Assembly: GCF_000006565.2 (NCBI RefSeq)
Contig: NC_031480.1
Span: 3,383,529-3,447,528, forward strand
DNA length: 64,000 nt
From: Toxoplasma gondii ME49
Lineage: Eukaryota; Apicomplexa; Conoidasida; Eucoccidiorida; Sarcocystidae
Reading direction: 5' to 3'
Below the pieces are notes generated by a model. That model was not told the origin of the DNA and did not search any database. It saw nothing but the letters and a program-made list of their open reading frames with translations. Of this stretch, positions 61,809 through 64,000 are shown one piece after another (the stretch's first letter is position 1; each line of letters opens with the position of its first letter). The position numbers were made by a program, and so were the translations under genes.

Positions 61809-62525
61809 CTACTCCGAGGTTTTTGCTTCACCTGTCTCGGCCACAGACTCTGCTTGCTGTGCCTCTTCGGGATCACCGCCCGGAACGAGCATTGTGATGC
61901 TGTTGCCGTTCAGAAGAATGCTTTGCAGCTTGGTTTTCTTCACACCCGTTGGAGTGAATGTGTACTCAGTGACGTCGTCCAACACCTGAACAGACACGAC
62001 AGCGACACACACTCTCTCGACATCATAGCCAGCACGATTGGGCGGCCGTTATCAGGTTTGCTGCGGCCGCAGACGGCATGCTGACAACGGCGACTGCACT
62101 TCGATTCGCGTAAAGGCTTCTCCGATCCGAAGAGCAGTGAAAAAAGCAACTCTTCAGGCAGCCGGTCTAAAAAGAAACCGCCGCAACAGTGACATCTGAA
62201 ATGCGGAACAGTTATTGAAAGGCGTTCGTACTCCGGCTGTTTCTACACCGCGGCTTCACAGAATGGGTGTCGAGAATTGTGCCACAAGTTAGGCGGTGGA
62301 AAACACCGCGTGAAAGTTGGAAAAGAAGCAATACAGACGTACCATGTTGACGAAGTCATCGAAACCTCGGAGGGTCCCGGCTAACTCCTTGTCACCTTTC
62401 ATGATAATCCACATCCGACTTCCGATACACTTGTCCACCAGGGCGAGAGGCAAGTAGCTCGGACCTCCGCTGACAACGCCACTCGTTGCCGGGGCCGACG
62501 TCGCTTTGGGGGCAGCTGCGCTCAT
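61809..62525 (-). CDS. LSM5: U6 snRNA-associated Sm-like protein LSm5, 119 aa, 2 exons
   Basis: Subunit of the LSm heptameric ring. LSm2-8 binds the U6 snRNA 3' end in the nucleus; LSm1-7 promotes mRNA decapping in the cytoplasm. LSm5 is in both. Exons 62525-62343 and 61985-61809, phase 0, GT-AG. The ATG at 62525 is the first in frame. A 20-residue Ala/Ser/Thr-rich N terminus leads into [21 protein letters not shown], then Sm1 with [22 protein letters not shown], and Sm2 with [15 protein letters not shown]. The LNGN of Sm2, the [10 protein letters not shown] block and the VPGG end single out LSm5 from the other LSm proteins. An acidic tail of about 25 residues makes it longer than the 91 aa human protein. 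The intron splits the fold just after FVNM. Confidence 0.96.
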
Positions 62526-62911
62526 CGTGAAATAGATCAGTTCCTCAGAAAGCGAATGGTATGGTGTGACGGGATGGAAAGCAGATGGTGGTTCCACCAA
62601 AAAGACTGTCCTTCATATGCGCTCTCGCGTTGTTTTGAAGTCTGGAGGCCAGTTTGAAGGAACAAAAAATCGACAGATTCCGCTCAAGACTGGGCAAGTT
62701 GATAGGGTCCCTGTCGGTTGAAATAAAAGGCTTGCCACAGTCGGAGTGACAGCTTCTCTCTGTCACTGCGGTTTTCTGCGATTCAACTGGACAGGCTGCC
62801 TTTCGCTTTCACGGCAGGCTCAAAAGAAAGTCGCGACCTTTCGAATGAGTTGGCCAATCCGAGTTCGGCGCAGAACCGCTGAAAACGCGACCCCTGGTGG
62901 TTTTTTCTTCA
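62526..62911. promoter_or_regulatory. Short divergent spacer upstream of LSm5
   Basis: 386 bases separate the LSm5 start (minus) from the next plus-strand ATG. If that ORF is a gene, this spacer would be a compact bidirectional promoter. No specific element is recognised. Confidence 0.35.
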
Positions 62912-63634
62912 ATGCGTTACCCGCCTCCTGCCAATCGCATACTGCAAGAACTTCCGTCTTCCTGGGTGCTTCCGCAAGCAATTCCCCTTCGAGATTGTGC
63001 CGAAGGCAATGCCGTCCGAGCGATCGTTCCTGGCGCCTCACAGCAAGGACAGACAATGCAGAGGCCAGAGTCGCACGACGCAGCTGTATGCGAAGAAAAT
63101 ATTCAGGATACGGCACGTGAAATCACTTCCTCCTTGACAGACGCACAGAGAAACCTGAGGCAAGCGGGTCGCACGGCTGCTACAAATGGGTTTTGGACAG
63201 GCCACACATGCACTGCGATTCTACAGCGCAGGACGGGAGTTCCTGAAGTGGTACAAAGTCGGACGAGAAGCAACAAACGCAGGAACTCGAGACTCGCTAG
63301 AAAAAGCAAAAGTGCCGTAGGAACTGTTGACCGACAGCTCGTGTTGATAATTCAGCGCAGAGCCTCCACTGAAAGTCATTTTCCCGTCTGCATGAAAATG
63401 AATTTGTCCGTGCATGCAGTGGACAGGCATCTACGACCACCAGAGGGGGCTGTTCCTCGATGCTCATCCATTCTCTTGGTGACAGAAACACAAGAAGGAG
63501 GATGTCTCAGCTTGATTTCTTTCCCTCATGAATTTGAGCAACAGCTGAAACTTCAGTTGCTCCGCTGTTCACTGGTTCTTTCGCTGGTTTGCATCCGACA
63601 GTCGCGAGATACCGTGGAGAAGTCCCTGCAGTAA
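62912..63634 (+). CDS. Hypothetical protein, 240 aa, single exon
   Basis: An uninterrupted frame from ATG (TCTTCAATGCG) to TAA. At 240 codons it is longer than chance normally allows at this base composition: with a stop about every 20 codons, well under one such ORF is expected per 64 kb. It matches no family I know. Seen: MRYPPPANRILQELPSSW at the start, a helical charged stretch near ENIQDTAREITSSLTDAQRN, a very basic segment (RSNKRRNSRLARKSKS) that could be a nuclear-localisation signal, and a hydrophobic C terminus (LKLQLLRCSLVLSLVCIR). No signal peptide. It is divergent from LSm5. It could also be a fortuitous frame within LSm5 upstream DNA or one exon of a larger gene. Confidence 0.35.
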   Translation: MRYPPPANRILQELPSSWVLPQAIPLRDCAEGNAVRAIVPGASQQGQTMQRPESHDAAVCEENIQDTAREITSSLTDAQRNLRQAGRTAATNGFWTGHTCTAILQRRTGVPEVVQSRTRSNKRRNSRLARKSKSAVGTVDRQLVLIIQRRASTESHFPVCMKMNLSVHAVDRHLRPPEGAVPRCSSILLVTETQEGGCLSLISFPHEFEQQLKLQLLRCSLVLSLVCIRQSRDTVEKSLQ

Positions 63635-64000
63635 ACCTGAGATAGCCGTTATTTTGGTTCGAATACGTACTGCGGCGGTGTTTTTGATTACCCAGTGTAA
63701 ATGTCCTTCGATCGCTTACTGAATGAGGTCTGTTCGGTGGAGCACTTTGTGGCTCCGGGCTCTGTCTGTGCTGCAGGTGGATGTGTGGACTCAAAGAGTT
63801 ACGGTAGCCATGAAGAGTTGATCCTTTCCTTCAAGCTTTTATGGCTTTCCTCTGCAAGTTCGCGCCACCGGTATTGTCCCCACTACATGGCAGCGATAAC
63901 TCGCCAGTGCACATATAGCGCTTCCCGCTGTGTGTAAATGAGGGGAACTCTATAGCGCAGATCGCGGTGTTCCACAGCGCGTATCATGCACCGTTATGTT
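63635..64000. other. Right end of window, nothing recognised
   Basis: A 78-codon plus-strand frame (63701-63937) lies here, too short and unrecognisable to support. Any gene continuing past the edge cannot be judged. Confidence 0.4.

Noticed and set aside
1..64000. CRISPR arrays, insertion sequences, phage or bacterial operons
   Set aside because: The window is eukaryotic nuclear DNA with spliced genes; no direct-repeat array, transposase or terminal inverted repeats of an element were seen.

Overview
The window looks like nuclear DNA of a cyst-forming coccidian, most probably Toxoplasma gondii or a very close relative such as Hammondia. Reasons: about ten protein genes lie on both strands with 2 kb flanks, most of them split by many GT-AG introns; (TA)n microsatellites sit in introns and flanks; the proteins are padded with low-complexity inserts; and one gene matches the Toxoplasma secreted effector TgWIP. 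From memory, FBP2, TgWIP and HSP60 are near neighbours on T. gondii chromosome XII, but I could not check this. Exon joins below were read by eye. For every multi-exon gene the intron phases close to an exact multiple of three.

Layout, left to right. 1-2365: upstream flank. 2366-6158 (+): fructose-1,6-bisphosphatase, 8 exons. 8235-9005 (-) and 11235-11876 (-): a tandem pair of intronless secreted proteins, TgWIP and a diverged paralogue. 14038-23801 (-): ABCG/White-type half transporter, 12 exons, 981 aa. 27139-31111 (-): mitochondrial chaperonin Hsp60, 6 exons, 575 aa. 33213-35157 (+): Tctex-type dynein light chain, 5 exons, 113 aa. 37443-40368 (+): LRRC72-like leucine-rich-repeat protein. 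41066-42373 (-): organelle-targeted monothiol glutaredoxin with a CGYS active site. 44519-49277 (+): OMS1/METTL7-like methyltransferase, 5 exons, 883 aa. 52394-59944 (+): dynein light intermediate chain, 12 exons, 697 aa. 61809-62525 (-): LSm5. 62912-63634 (+): an unrecognised 240-codon ORF. Two further coding-like pieces, near 50626-50961 (+) and 60715-60849 (-), could not be built into genes.

Most genes are unrelated housekeeping functions: gluconeogenesis, mitochondrial folding, Fe-S/redox chemistry, U6 snRNA and mRNA decay, membrane transport. Two genes, the Tctex light chain and the light intermediate chain, encode parts of cytoplasmic dynein; the latter keeps the C-terminal helix by which other dyneins grip cargo adaptors.

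The most interesting locus is the effector pair. TgWIP carries two ITIM-like tyrosine motifs, SH3-type proline motifs and a WAVE-complex-binding (WIRS-like) motif on one short secreted chain. Its neighbour has lost the tyrosine motifs, has a WIRS-like motif elsewhere, and has gained an RRLxD sequence resembling the TEXEL/PEXEL cleavage site.
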